A stretch of 64,000 nucleotides of DNA from Aquimarina sp. Aq78 (GTDB lineage Bacteria; Bacteroidota; Bacteroidia; Flavobacteriales; Flavobacteriaceae): assembly GCF_900299525.1 (NCBI RefSeq), contig NZ_OMKA01000029.1, positions 422,986-486,985 on the forward strand, read 5' to 3'. Within the stretch, counting starts at the first letter, position 1. The number at the start of each line of letters is the position of its first letter. This document shows positions 1-8,228 of this stretch, in pieces. The position numbers and the translations under genes were made by a program. The notes beneath the pieces are model-generated. The model had not been told where the DNA came from. It did not search any database and worked only from the letters and a program-made list of their open reading frames with translations.

Positions 1-201
1 CTTCAACAAAAACCCTAGTAGTTTAGTAGATTATTAAGACAATCCCAGAATCTTTATATAATTTATTGAGGAACACCCTATTAAACTTTTACTAATTATC
101 CTTAAAAATCACATAAAAAGAGATTTCATTTAAAAAAATGACAATATGTGAATTTCTATCTCGTTGATAAAAGTAATATTAACCCAAAATATATAGTCGA
201 A

Positions 202-744
202 ATGAAAAGATTTGCAATGTTTTTATTTTTAGCAAGTACCTTACTATTTGTTTCTTGTAACGATGATGATGATTCTCCAATTGAAATTGATCAATCCTTA
301 ATCCCAGGTGATTGGAGTCTCACAGAAGTTAAATCTGAAAATGGAAAAGTTACCGCTACTATTGAAAACATACCAGTGAGTGGCAGTTATTCTTTATCAG
401 GTAAAGATTATACTGCAGAAGCAACTTTTACAAAAGCTTCTGAAGCTGATAAACCCAATACTTTTGTTAGTTCTGGAGGGTTTACATTAGTAGCAAAAAT
501 AACTATCCCCACTCAATCTATTGATTATGAAGAAGCAATTCCTGATTTTATCGGAGCCGGTGATTGGAAAATAGACGGAACTAAACTTATTACTACTGTT
601 GCAGACAAAGACGTCTCTTTTGATATTATTGCATTAACTGCACAAACCCTAAGTATAAAAAAGGATATCAAAGAAACAGTCGAACAACAAGGTATTACTT
701 TTGAAGTTACGGGAAGCCAAATTTTCACTTTAACAAAAAAATAA
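202..744 (+). CDS. Small lipoprotein, lipocalin-like
   Basis: A 180-residue exported lipoprotein of unknown function. The ATG at 202 is chosen because it begins a normal signal peptide (MKRFAMFLFLAS) that ends in a lipobox (FVSC) followed by an acidic NDDDD run. A GTG 54 bases upstream would add a hydrophilic stretch in front of the signal and is unlikely. After the linker, a W-S-L-T-E motif and alternating beta-strand pattern resemble the lipocalin-like/DUF-type lipoproteins common in Flavobacteriaceae. The acidic residues after the lipid-modified Cys fit the surface-export signal known for Bacteroidota lipoproteins, so surface exposure is an inference. It stands alone and is followed by a hairpin terminator. 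Confidence 0.75.
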   Translation: MKRFAMFLFLASTLLFVSCNDDDDSPIEIDQSLIPGDWSLTEVKSENGKVTATIENIPVSGSYSLSGKDYTAEATFTKASEADKPNTFVSSGGFTLVAKITIPTQSIDYEEAIPDFIGAGDWKIDGTKLITTVADKDVSFDIIALTAQTLSIKKDIKETVEQQGITFEVTGSQIFTLTKK

Positions 745-776
745 GGCTGTGAATTTCAAATTCTTTGAATAAAAAA

Positions 777-802
777 GTTGAGAAGTTTCTCAGCTTTTTT
801 TT
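777..802 (+). terminator. Rho-independent terminator
   Basis: Stem GTTGAGAA (777-784) with TTCTCAGC (787-794), then eight T residues. It closes the lipoprotein gene that ends at 744. Confidence 0.65.
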
Positions 803-846
803 GTTCACATACTTTTCTAAACCCCATTTTATTATCAAGAATACAC

Positions 847-917
847 ACCCCTATTTACAGGGGGTATCACTTCACGGTTTACAGTGTTCTGTATTCTATA
901 TTGAAATTTTAAATTTG
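847..917 (+). promoter_or_regulatory. Promoter with paired palindromic elements
   Basis: An inverted repeat ACCCC...GGGGT (847-865) is followed by CGGTTTACAGT (875-885) and a consensus Bacteroidota -10 box TAAATTTG (910-917). The centre of the CGG element lies 30 bases before the -10 box. The same geometry appears before the genes at 9845 and 10726. No TTG -33 box is visible, so the element may replace it as an activator site. It serves the small peptide gene at 1005. Confidence 0.45.
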
Positions 918-1004
918 AGAAACTAAATCATAGAATTACTCATTTAACCTATGATCCCCCAATCAAAATGTGTAATTCTATTCATTCTTAAAACATATTA
1001 CAAT

Positions 1005-1190
1005 ATGAAAAAAATCTTAAATTTAGGAGGAGTTACTTTATTAAGTAAAAATAACCAAAGTCAAATTTTGGGTTCTCGTAGCGGGACTCCTTGTTATCAA
1101 AACGGAAATCAGTGTTGTAGAGAAATTGGCAATGGAAGTCTCTGTGACGCAGGGCAATGCCAACCTAATGGATATTGCATATATTTCTAA
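1005..1190 (+). CDS. Cysteine-rich leader-type peptide (bacteriocin-like)
   Basis: A 61-residue peptide. The first 24 residues form a leader with the pattern MKKILNLGGVTLLSK...QILGS, like the double-glycine-type leaders on Flavobacteriaceae bacteriocin/natural-product precursors. The remaining 37 residues hold six cysteines arranged C-x6-CC-x8-C-x4-C-x5-C and are rich in Gly, Asn and Gln. That points to a disulfide-knotted or otherwise matured secreted peptide. The ATG at 1005 is preferred over one 54 bases upstream because it starts the recognisable leader. No transporter or maturation enzyme is adjacent. The usual INGG cleavage motif is ILGS here. A real gene is likely because of the leader, the promoter and a strong terminator; the function is not known. 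Confidence 0.7.
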   Translation: MKKILNLGGVTLLSKNNQSQILGSRSGTPCYQNGNQCCREIGNGSLCDAGQCQPNGYCIYF

Positions 1191-1194
1191 AATT

Positions 1195-1232
1195 AAAAGC
1201 AGGAATTATAGTTTCTTATAATTCCTGCTTTT
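1195..1232 (+). terminator. Strong hairpin terminator
   Basis: A perfect 16-base-pair stem (1195-1210 with 1217-1232) with a 6-base loop; the arm ends in TTTT. It begins 4 bases after the small peptide gene. The A-tract on the other side could also let it end minus-strand transcription. Confidence 0.8.
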
Positions 1233-1312
1233 ACATGTTTATACTATTCCCTAAGTTTTTCACAAAAACGATGATAGCTTAATATTTATAAATCTTTTTT
1301 TAGTTACGGCTT

Positions 1313-2491
1313 TCATATCTTTTCTAGGGCTTGCTCAATATCCAATATAATATCATCAATATGTTCTAGCCCCACAGAGCAACGCACCATTCCATCTGTA
1401 ATCCCAACAACGAGCTTATCTTCATCTGCCAGTTTACTATGTGTTGTTGAGGCAGGATGTGTAATTATGGTTCTGGTATCACCAAGGTTAGCAGATAGAG
1501 AACACATTTGTACACTATTAAAAAAAGCTTTACCTCCTTGCACTCCTCCTTTTACTTCAAAAGCAATAATATTACCTCCCATTTTCATTTGCTTTTTGGC
1601 AACTTCGTATTGTGGATGAGATTTCAAGAATGGGTATTTCACCCAGTTTGTTTTAGGATGTGACTCTAAGAATTCTGCTAATTTTAGTGCATTCTCACAA
1701 TGACGATCCACCCGAACTGCCAGAGTCTCTAAACTTTTAGATAACACCCATGCATTAAAAGGCGATAGTGATGGCCCGGTATTACGCGAAAAGAGGTAAA
1801 TTTCTCTTATCAGTTCTTTTTTACCAACAGTCACTCCTCCCAGAACTCTTCCCTGTCCGTCAATTAACTTAGTTGCAGAATGAATTACTAAATCTGCACC
1901 AAACTTAATTGGGTTTTGTAAATATGGAGTCGCAAAACAGTTATCAATAACCAAAAGTAAGTTATGCTTTTTTGCTATCGTTCCCAGCAATTCTAAATCT
2001 AAAACATCTACTCCGGGGTTTGTTGGGGATTCGGCATATATAATTTTTGTATTGGGCTGAATTAAACTTTCTACTTTATCCACCTCATCTACCCTAAAAT
2101 AACTGGTTTCGATATTCCACTTTGGAAAATACTTGGTAAATAAAGTATGTGTAGAACCAAATACAGATCGAGCAGAAACAATATGATCACCAGCATCTAA
2201 TAACGCAGCAAATGTAGAAAACACTGCTGCCATACCTGTTGCAAATGCATATCCATCTTCTGCTCCTTCTAATTTGCAGATTTTATCTACAAATTCTGTT
2301 GTATTAGGATTACTAAAACGGCTATATAGATTTCGTTCTTTCTCTTCTGCAAAAGCAGCTCTCATTTCTTCTGCATCTTCAAAAACAAAGCCCGAGGTTA
2401 AATACATTGGTGTAGAATGCTCTAAAAACTGTGTTTTATCAGTTTGCGTTCTTACCGCTTGCGTTTCAAAATTTAAACTTTCCAGACTCAT
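1313..2491 (-). CDS. metZ: O-succinyl/acetylhomoserine sulfhydrylase (MetZ-like)
   Basis: A PLP enzyme of the Cys/Met metabolism family, 392 residues, a full length for the family. It is expected to make homocysteine from an activated homoserine and sulfide. The PLP lysine is K208 in SATKLIDGQGRVLGG, the cofactor phosphate region is at ATGMAA (84-89), and the C-terminal substrate-carboxylate region THPASTTH is present. It is the last gene of a methionine operon (metY, metX, thrA, osmC-like, metZ) and its start overlaps the osmC-like gene by 4 bases. A second family member, metY, opens the same operon. Which activated homoserine each accepts cannot be read from sequence; cystathionine gamma-synthase or lyase activity is a weaker alternative. 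Confidence 0.85.
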   Translation of the reverse strand: MSLESLNFETQAVRTQTDKTQFLEHSTPMYLTSGFVFEDAEEMRAAFAEEKERNLYSRFSNPNTTEFVDKICKLEGAEDGYAFATGMAAVFSTFAALLDAGDHIVSARSVFGSTHTLFTKYFPKWNIETSYFRVDEVDKVESLIQPNTKIIYAESPTNPGVDVLDLELLGTIAKKHNLLLVIDNCFATPYLQNPIKFGADLVIHSATKLIDGQGRVLGGVTVGKKELIREIYLFSRNTGPSLSPFNAWVLSKSLETLAVRVDRHCENALKLAEFLESHPKTNWVKYPFLKSHPQYEVAKKQMKMGGNIIAFEVKGGVQGGKAFFNSVQMCSLSANLGDTRTIITHPASTTHSKLADEDKLVVGITDGMVRCSVGLEHIDDIILDIEQALEKI

Positions 2492-2913
2492 ATTTCTTTA
2501 TTATTAACCACAACCTTGTACTCTATTGTAGCTGTAGGTTCTAATGTTTTGGATACCGAACAATATTTCTCAAATGACAATTCTGCTGCCCTCTGTGCTT
2601 TTTCTGGAACAATATCACCCTCGAGATAAACGGTTACCGTAATTTTCTTAAAAGGTTTTGCCCCATCAATTTCTTCGCGAGCACCATCTACTTCTGCTCT
2701 ATAGTCTGTAATTTCTTGTCGTTGTTTCTTTAAAATAGAAATCACATCAATAGCACTACATCCTGCTACTCCCATTAAAACATATTCCATTGGACTTGGA
2801 GCCAGATCATGTCCTCCAACTTTGGCCGTACTATCTATATATGTTACATGCCCTCTTTCGTTTTTTAATTCGAAATGATAATCACTGTCTATTCTTTTGA
2901 GTTGTATTTTCAT
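2488..2913 (-). CDS. OsmC/Ohr family peroxiredoxin-like protein
   Basis: A 141-residue OsmC-family protein. The two family cysteines are Cys52 (in GVAGCSAIDV) and Cys118 (in EKYCSVSKT), which in the family form a thiol peroxidase site for organic hydroperoxides. Its place inside the methionine operon, with a 4-base overlap with metZ, suggests a linked role in thiol or sulfide/persulfide chemistry; that is inference. A 122-base palindromic repeat lies between it and the upstream thrA gene. Confidence 0.85.
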   Translation of the reverse strand: MKIQLKRIDSDYHFELKNERGHVTYIDSTAKVGGHDLAPSPMEYVLMGVAGCSAIDVISILKKQRQEITDYRAEVDGAREEIDGAKPFKKITVTVYLEGDIVPEKAQRAAELSFEKYCSVSKTLEPTATIEYKVVVNNKEI

Positions 2914-2926
2914 TTTATTTTGTTTT

Positions 2927-3048
2927 GGGCGTTCCCTTGACTAATCAGGGTCGGGCTTTCTGCTATATCTTTTGTAATCTGTCAGAAACCCTTCGACTTC
3001 GCTCAAGGTAACAGGATTACAAAAGGATGTCGCTTCAATCCCTAACGC
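2927..3048. repeat. Intergenic palindromic repeat, copy 1
   Basis: It begins GGGCGTT and ends CCCTAACGC, so the tips GCGTT/AACGC are inverted. An internal 11-base inverted repeat is CTTTTGTAATC (2969-2979) with GATTACAAAAG (3015-3025). A related 124-base copy with the same ends lies at 40020-40143. It sits between thrA and the osmC-like gene inside the methionine operon, so it is probably transcribed. This type of GGGCGT...CCCTAACGC repeat is familiar from Flavobacteriaceae intergenic regions. Confidence 0.7.
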
Positions 3049-3058
3049 AATTATAATT

Positions 3059-5473
3059 TTATCCTTTTTCTGCTAATCGTAACACATCTCCAAACACTCC
3101 TCTTGCTGTTACTGCTGCACCAGCACCTGCTCCCTGAATCACAATAGGCTGGTCTCCATATGACTCTGTGTAAATCTCAAATATAGAGTCGGAACCTTTT
3201 ACTTGTCCTAACGCACTACTCTGAGGTACAGAAACTAATTTAACGTCCAGATTTCCTTTCTCTTGTGACAAGTCACCCCAAAGATCACCAATATATCGCA
3301 ATACATGATCAGGTTTTTGCTCTTCTTTAACATTTTTATATACGATATCTAACTCTTTTAGTCTTCCTAAAAACTCTTTTGCTTCACCAGCTCTTAGTTC
3401 TTCAGGAATTAGGTTATGAATATTAATATCTTCAAATTCGTTACTTAGATCCAATTCTCTTGCAAGAATTAATAATTTTCGACCTACATCATTACCACAG
3501 AGGTCTTCTCTTGGATCAGGCTCTGTAAATCCATTATCAATCGCCTCTTGTAATACCTCGCTAAATCGTCGTTCTTCTACAGAAAAAGTATTAAACAAAT
3601 AACTTAGTGATCCAGAGAAAACTCCTTTGATTCGAGTTATATTTTCACCTGACAAATGTAACAACTTAATAGTATCAATCAATGGTAATCCGGCCCCTAC
3701 ATTAGTTTCATATAAATACTGCTTTTGATTTTCTTCTAGCTTTACTCTTAATTTTTTATAAAAATCAAAACTTAATGTATTGGCAACTTTATTAGAGGAA
3801 ACCAAATCAAAACCATGTTCTACCAAATTTATATAGTTTTCGGTAAACCCTTGACTAGCTGTATTATCAATAGCTATTAGGTTTTCTAAATGATGATCAT
3901 CTGCAAATCGAATCACATCTTCAACTGCATATGAAGTTCCTTTTTCATTGATTACATCTTTCCAATTTTGAACTACCCCGTTTTTAGCCAGAAGTACTTT
4001 TCTAGAATTTGCTACTGCAAAAATATTGAGGCTAATCTTTTTTCGTTTTTCGATCTGCTCTGAAGATTTTAAAATTTGATCTATCAATGTACCTCCTACC
4101 AGTCCATGACCAAATATAGCTATGTTGATTTTTTTAGAAATTTCAAAAATCTCACCATGAATCACATTTAAAGCACGATGCAATTGTTCTTTTTGCACTA
4201 CTAAACTCACATTCTTTCCTGTAACCGTATTATTAAACAGTAATGGAATTACCTGATTTTTTATTAGTGCATTATATGGTTTATGAAATGTACTTAAATC
4301 CTGGCCAATAATAGAAATCACAGACACGTCTTTTTCTATTGAAATACCACTCACATCACGTTTATAAAAATCAGATTCGAATTCTTGTTCCAATATAGAT
4401 TTAGCTTCTTTTGCTTTATTTGCATCAACAACAAAACCTATTCCCCGTTCTGATGAGCCTTGTGAAATAATACTAACACTAATATTTTTATGGGCTAGTG
4501 CCTTAAATATTCTCGCATCTACTCCTACTTTTCCCAGAAGACCTCTTCCTTCGAGATTTATTAGAGCTACATTCTCTAAAACCGAAAGGGATTTGATTCC
4601 TTTTTCACTCGCCTCTGATGTAATCAGGGTTCCTTTATTTTTATGATCAAAAGTATTCAGAATCCTAAGTGGGATATTCTTTTCAATTAATGGAATTATA
4701 GTTTTCGCATGTAAAATATTAGCTCCAAAATATGCTAATTCATTGGCTTCTGTAAATGACAGTTTTTCAATTTTTATAGCATCGGGCACCAATTCTGGAT
4801 TAGCAGTATAGATCCCATTTACATGAGTGAAATTTTGTAATTCTTCTGCTTCGAGATAATTAGCTAATAATGATGCTGTATAATTACTACCATTTCTTCC
4901 TAAAGTAGTCGTTTCGTTTTTGGTATTAGATGCGATAAACCCAGTAACTATATTTACAGTAGCACCATTATACGTTTGAAAATGATTAATTACATTTTCT
5001 TTAGACAATTTATCAAGAGGCTGGGCATCTCCAAACTGGGCATCTGTTATGATAAGAGTTCTACTATCGGTAAAATTAGCATTGATATTTTTCTCTTTAA
5101 GGATTTGCGTTACCAATTTGGCCGAAATAACTTCACCTTGTGATAGTACCTGATCTTTTATCCTCTTGCTATAGTCTTTCAAAAGTGAAACTCCTTCAAA
5201 AAGTTTATCTAATGTCTCGAACTCCTGAGTAAAATCAGCATTATCAAAATCTGCAATTTGATATTTTTTAAATGCTTCTAACTGCAACTGGTACTTTTTG
5301 CCATTAACAGCCTTTTCAAGAATTCCCTCAAGTTCATCGGTTGTATTACCACGAGCAGAAAGGACAACGGTAATCTTTTCGCCATTTTTCACCTTATCTT
5401 CAATTATATCAATCACTGCATGAATTCCTTTTCCGTTAGCTAGTGATTTTCCTCCAAATTTTAAAACTTTCAT
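3059..5473 (-). CDS. thrA: Bifunctional aspartate kinase / homoserine dehydrogenase
   Basis: An 804-residue fusion enzyme for the first and third steps from aspartate to homoserine. The N-terminal aspartokinase opens with KFGGKS and carries tandem ACT regulatory segments near residues 310-450. The C-terminal homoserine dehydrogenase has the NAD(P) loop GHGLVGGT and the catalytic-region motif NVGAGLPLIDT with KGVFSGSLSYLFN. The ATG at 5473 is preferred over one 24 bases upstream: it starts directly at MKVLKFGGKS and leaves 13 bases after metX instead of an overlap. Being inside the SAM-regulated operon, it likely feeds homoserine to methionine rather than threonine. No thrB or thrC is adjacent. 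Confidence 0.93.
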   Translation of the reverse strand: MKVLKFGGKSLANGKGIHAVIDIIEDKVKNGEKITVVLSARGNTTDELEGILEKAVNGKKYQLQLEAFKKYQIADFDNADFTQEFETLDKLFEGVSLLKDYSKRIKDQVLSQGEVISAKLVTQILKEKNINANFTDSRTLIITDAQFGDAQPLDKLSKENVINHFQTYNGATVNIVTGFIASNTKNETTTLGRNGSNYTASLLANYLEAEELQNFTHVNGIYTANPELVPDAIKIEKLSFTEANELAYFGANILHAKTIIPLIEKNIPLRILNTFDHKNKGTLITSEASEKGIKSLSVLENVALINLEGRGLLGKVGVDARIFKALAHKNISVSIISQGSSERGIGFVVDANKAKEAKSILEQEFESDFYKRDVSGISIEKDVSVISIIGQDLSTFHKPYNALIKNQVIPLLFNNTVTGKNVSLVVQKEQLHRALNVIHGEIFEISKKINIAIFGHGLVGGTLIDQILKSSEQIEKRKKISLNIFAVANSRKVLLAKNGVVQNWKDVINEKGTSYAVEDVIRFADDHHLENLIAIDNTASQGFTENYINLVEHGFDLVSSNKVANTLSFDFYKKLRVKLEENQKQYLYETNVGAGLPLIDTIKLLHLSGENITRIKGVFSGSLSYLFNTFSVEERRFSEVLQEAIDNGFTEPDPREDLCGNDVGRKLLILARELDLSNEFEDINIHNLIPEELRAGEAKEFLGRLKELDIVYKNVKEEQKPDHVLRYIGDLWGDLSQEKGNLDVKLVSVPQSSALGQVKGSDSIFEIYTESYGDQPIVIQGAGAGAAVTARGVFGDVLRLAEKG

Positions 5474-5486
5474 TTTTTCTTTTTCT

Positions 5487-6449
5487 TTAAAATACATCTT
5501 TCAATAATGCATTTAATTGTTCAAATTCTATTAAAAAGGCATCATGACCATGAACCGAATTAATTATTTTATGAGTAACATTTTGTTTTACTTCTTTCAG
5601 TTTTTTGAATGTAATCTTATCTTCTGCTGCTGTAAAAAACACATCAGAGTTTACACTTATGATATGAATATTGGATTGGATTGATGCGGCTACTTTATTA
5701 AAATCTCCTCGCCCTTCGGTTATATCGATATTCGCCAGAATATAATTTAGTTCCTTATAAGCAGAAAGTTCAAATCTACTGTCTAGTCGTTCTCCATGGT
5801 ATAACAGCCAGCTTTCTATATTGTACATATCTTTTTCATCATTATACGTACGGTTAAATTTTTGCTTAAATGATTCTGGAGATCTATAGATTAACATCGC
5901 ATGTAATCTGGCATCATGAACTGGGGCTTTAGAATTCAATAAAATCTGTTCTTGAACCAGACAATTAGCCTTTAACCAATCGGTAGATTTCCAATCTGTA
6001 GCCACAGGGATTAAATGAGTAATCAAACTAGGGTTAAGAGCAGCTAATTCCCATGCAATTCCGCCACCAACAGATCCTCCAATTACGGCATGTAGTTTAC
6101 CTATTTTCAATAATTTTAATCCTTCAGAGAAGATAGCGGCAATATCTCGTGCATTAAATATTTTATATTCTTCAATTAAGTTTTCTTCTTTTCCATCATA
6201 TCCATTTCCCGGAATATTAAAAGACAAAACGGTATATCTATTGGTATCAATGCACTTATCTTTTCCTATTAAACCGTTCCACCAACCATGCTCTCCACAT
6301 ACAGCAGAATTGCCAGTAAGAGCATGATTAACTAAAACAATTGGTGCCGTATAAAGGGGTTTTCCAAACACTTCGTATGTGAGATGAATCTGATCAATAG
6401 ATCTTCCCTTTATCGTGGTATAGTTTAAGATGTCTAATTTTTGAAGCAT
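5487..6449 (-). CDS. metX: Homoserine O-acetyltransferase-like alpha/beta hydrolase (MetX)
   Basis: A 320-residue alpha/beta-hydrolase-fold acyltransferase that activates homoserine for methionine synthesis. It has the family motif HALTGNS (residues 42-48), the nucleophile elbow GGSVGGG with Ser126, an acidic residue in NSDVFF and the catalytic His in SVHGHDAFL near the C-terminus. It is shorter than the usual 350-380 residues, as in many Bacteroidota homologs. It lies between metY and thrA in the operon. The specificity (acetyl rather than succinyl) is inferred from the family. Confidence 0.85.
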   Translation of the reverse strand: MLQKLDILNYTTIKGRSIDQIHLTYEVFGKPLYTAPIVLVNHALTGNSAVCGEHGWWNGLIGKDKCIDTNRYTVLSFNIPGNGYDGKEENLIEEYKIFNARDIAAIFSEGLKLLKIGKLHAVIGGSVGGGIAWELAALNPSLITHLIPVATDWKSTDWLKANCLVQEQILLNSKAPVHDARLHAMLIYRSPESFKQKFNRTYNDEKDMYNIESWLLYHGERLDSRFELSAYKELNYILANIDITEGRGDFNKVAASIQSNIHIISVNSDVFFTAAEDKITFKKLKEVKQNVTHKIINSVHGHDAFLIEFEQLNALLKDVF

Positions 6450-6530
6450 TACTTATAATTTCTTTGAGGTTATTTTGGTAATCCTCTTATTATAAATCCT
6501 TTTAGAAAGGATAGAGATTTTTTTGATCTT

Positions 6531-7817
6531 TTAAATTGTGACTTTTACTTTATTAAAAGCTTCTTTTAAATCTTCTTTTAGATCCTCAATATCCTCGAGT
6601 CCAATTGATAACCTAATCAAATCCTGAGTTACTCCAGTAGATGCTTGCTGTGCAGAATCTAATTGTTGGTGTGTAGTACTAGCTGGATGTATAATTAAAG
6701 ATTTAGAATCTCCAATATTTGCCAGTAAAGAGAAAATTTTTGTTTCATCAGCTACTGTTTTAGCCGAATCAAAACCACCTTTTATTCCAAAAGTAATAAT
6801 CCCACTTTGTCCTTTCGGCAAATACTTCTGAGCTAATTCGTAGTACTTATTATTTTTGAGCCCTGGATACTTCACCCAACTTACTTCTTCTTGCTCTTCT
6901 AACCATTTAGCAAGTTCTAATGCACTTTCACTATGCTTTTTTATTCTAATTTCTAAAGTTTCTAGGCCTTGCAAGATTTGAAACGCATTAAATGGGCTTA
7001 GTGCGGCTCCATGATCCCGTAATCCTTCTATTCTGGCTTTTGCTATAAATGCTGCCGGCCCTAATGCATCATGATATACTAGTCCGTGATATCCAGGTGA
7101 GGGCTCTGTAAACTCAGGAAACTTACCACTAGACCAATCAAAAGTTCCTGCATCAATAATTGCTCCTCCAAGAGATGTACCATTACCACTAATATATTTA
7201 GTAAGTGAATGAATTACGATATTAGCCCCATACTCGATAGGATTAAGTAGTGCCGGTGTAGCAACTGTATTATCAACTATCAGAGGCACTTTATAGGTTT
7301 TGGCTTCAGAAGAAATCGCTTTTAAATCTAATACATCCAGCTTTGGGTTTCCCAATGATTCTACAAAAAATGCACGTGTATTCTCTTGTACAGCATCTTT
7401 AAAGTTATCTGGGTTTGACGGATCTACAAAAGTTGTTGTAATCCCAAACCTAGGTAACGTGACATTTAACAAGTTGTATGTTCCACCATATAAACTACTG
7501 GATGCAACTATATGATCACCTGTTTTTAATAAAGTTAGTAAGGTCGTATTAATTGCTGCTGTACCTGATGACGTTACTACTGCCGCGATACCACCTTCTA
7601 AAGCTGCAAGACGTTGCTCCAGAATATCATTTGTTGGATTATTTAATCTCGTATAAATAAATCCTGTTTCGGATAAATTAAATAGATTGGCAGCATGATC
7701 AGAATTGTTAAAAACGTACGATGTTGTTTGATAAATAGGCACTGCTCTTGTTCCACCATTGGCCGACACATCATGACCTGCATGTAAAGCTCCTGTTGCA
7801 AATTTTTGTGTACTCAT
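6531..7817 (-). CDS. metY: O-acetylhomoserine sulfhydrylase (MetY)
   Basis: A 428-residue PLP enzyme that converts O-acetylhomoserine and sulfide to homocysteine. The PLP lysine is K207 in VIHSLTKYISGNGTSLGG; the SSGTAA cofactor segment (residues 83-88) and HPASTTHQQ near the C-terminus are present. The length and the insertion after the PLP lysine (FTEPSPGYHGLVY) are typical of MetY rather than MetZ/MetB. It is the first gene of the operon and is preceded by a SAM-I riboswitch, so its expression should fall when SAM is plentiful. Confidence 0.92.
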   Translation of the reverse strand: MSTQKFATGALHAGHDVSANGGTRAVPIYQTTSYVFNNSDHAANLFNLSETGFIYTRLNNPTNDILEQRLAALEGGIAAVVTSSGTAAINTTLLTLLKTGDHIVASSSLYGGTYNLLNVTLPRFGITTTFVDPSNPDNFKDAVQENTRAFFVESLGNPKLDVLDLKAISSEAKTYKVPLIVDNTVATPALLNPIEYGANIVIHSLTKYISGNGTSLGGAIIDAGTFDWSSGKFPEFTEPSPGYHGLVYHDALGPAAFIAKARIEGLRDHGAALSPFNAFQILQGLETLEIRIKKHSESALELAKWLEEQEEVSWVKYPGLKNNKYYELAQKYLPKGQSGIITFGIKGGFDSAKTVADETKIFSLLANIGDSKSLIIHPASTTHQQLDSAQQASTGVTQDLIRLSIGLEDIEDLKEDLKEAFNKVKVTI

Positions 7818-7940
7818 AATTTTCTATTTTAAATTTTTAAACAAAATTCAAATACATCAAACACTCGATTATAGTAGTGCATGTAAATAGAAAATTAAAA
7901 AGAAAGGAAAACGACAATTACAAAAATTGAAATTGTATCG

Positions 7941-8047
7941 AGTTATCTTCTCCCAATTAATCGGGATAGAATTTAGCACCTTCTTTAATAAATCAAAGGG
8001 TTGCTAAGGTTTCACAGGGTCTATTCCCTCCACCTTTCTTAATAACT
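7941..8047 (-). promoter_or_regulatory. SAM-I (S-box) riboswitch
   Basis: Read on the minus strand, the conserved S-box core is all present in order: AAGGTGGAGGGA, ACCCTGTGAAACC, TTAGCAACC, GAAGGTGCTAA and GAAGATAACT. P1 is AGTTAT (8042-8047) with ATAACT (7941-7946). The metY start is 123 bases downstream. A possible expression platform is the pairing of ACTCGAT (at the 3' side of P1) with ATCGAGT near 7865-7875. Binding of SAM is expected to switch off the methionine operon. Confidence 0.93.
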
Positions 8048-8075
8048 TACTAATATGTATAAGAAACTTCGGGGA

Positions 8076-8083
8076 CAAAGCTA
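8076..8083 (-). promoter_or_regulatory. -10 box for the methionine operon
   Basis: TAGCTTTG on the minus strand matches the Bacteroidota TAnnTTTG -10 consensus and lies about 30 bases before the SAM-I aptamer. No clear TTG -33 box is seen. Confidence 0.4.
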
Positions 8084-8210
8084 GTAATTATTTTTTAATC
8101 ACATCATTTTTCTTTCGAAAATTATTTTGCTAAAATTGACCTAATAAAAATAATCTTCAATAAAGAAAATTAATGATACGTTAAATGCTTTTAAGTATTA
8201 TCATTTTTTT

Positions 8211-8218
8211 TACCTTTG
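8211..8218 (+). promoter_or_regulatory. -10 box for metK
   Basis: TACCTTTG matches the Bacteroidota TAnnTTTG consensus. It would start the RNA near 8225, just before the SAM-II-like aptamer that begins at about 8231, so the aptamer would be the first part of the transcript. Confidence 0.55.
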
Positions 8219-8228
8219 CCAAAATATT

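Noticed and set aside
148..201. GTG start extending the first lipoprotein by 18 residues
   Set aside because: It puts polar residues in front of a complete signal peptide and lipobox that begins at the ATG at 202.
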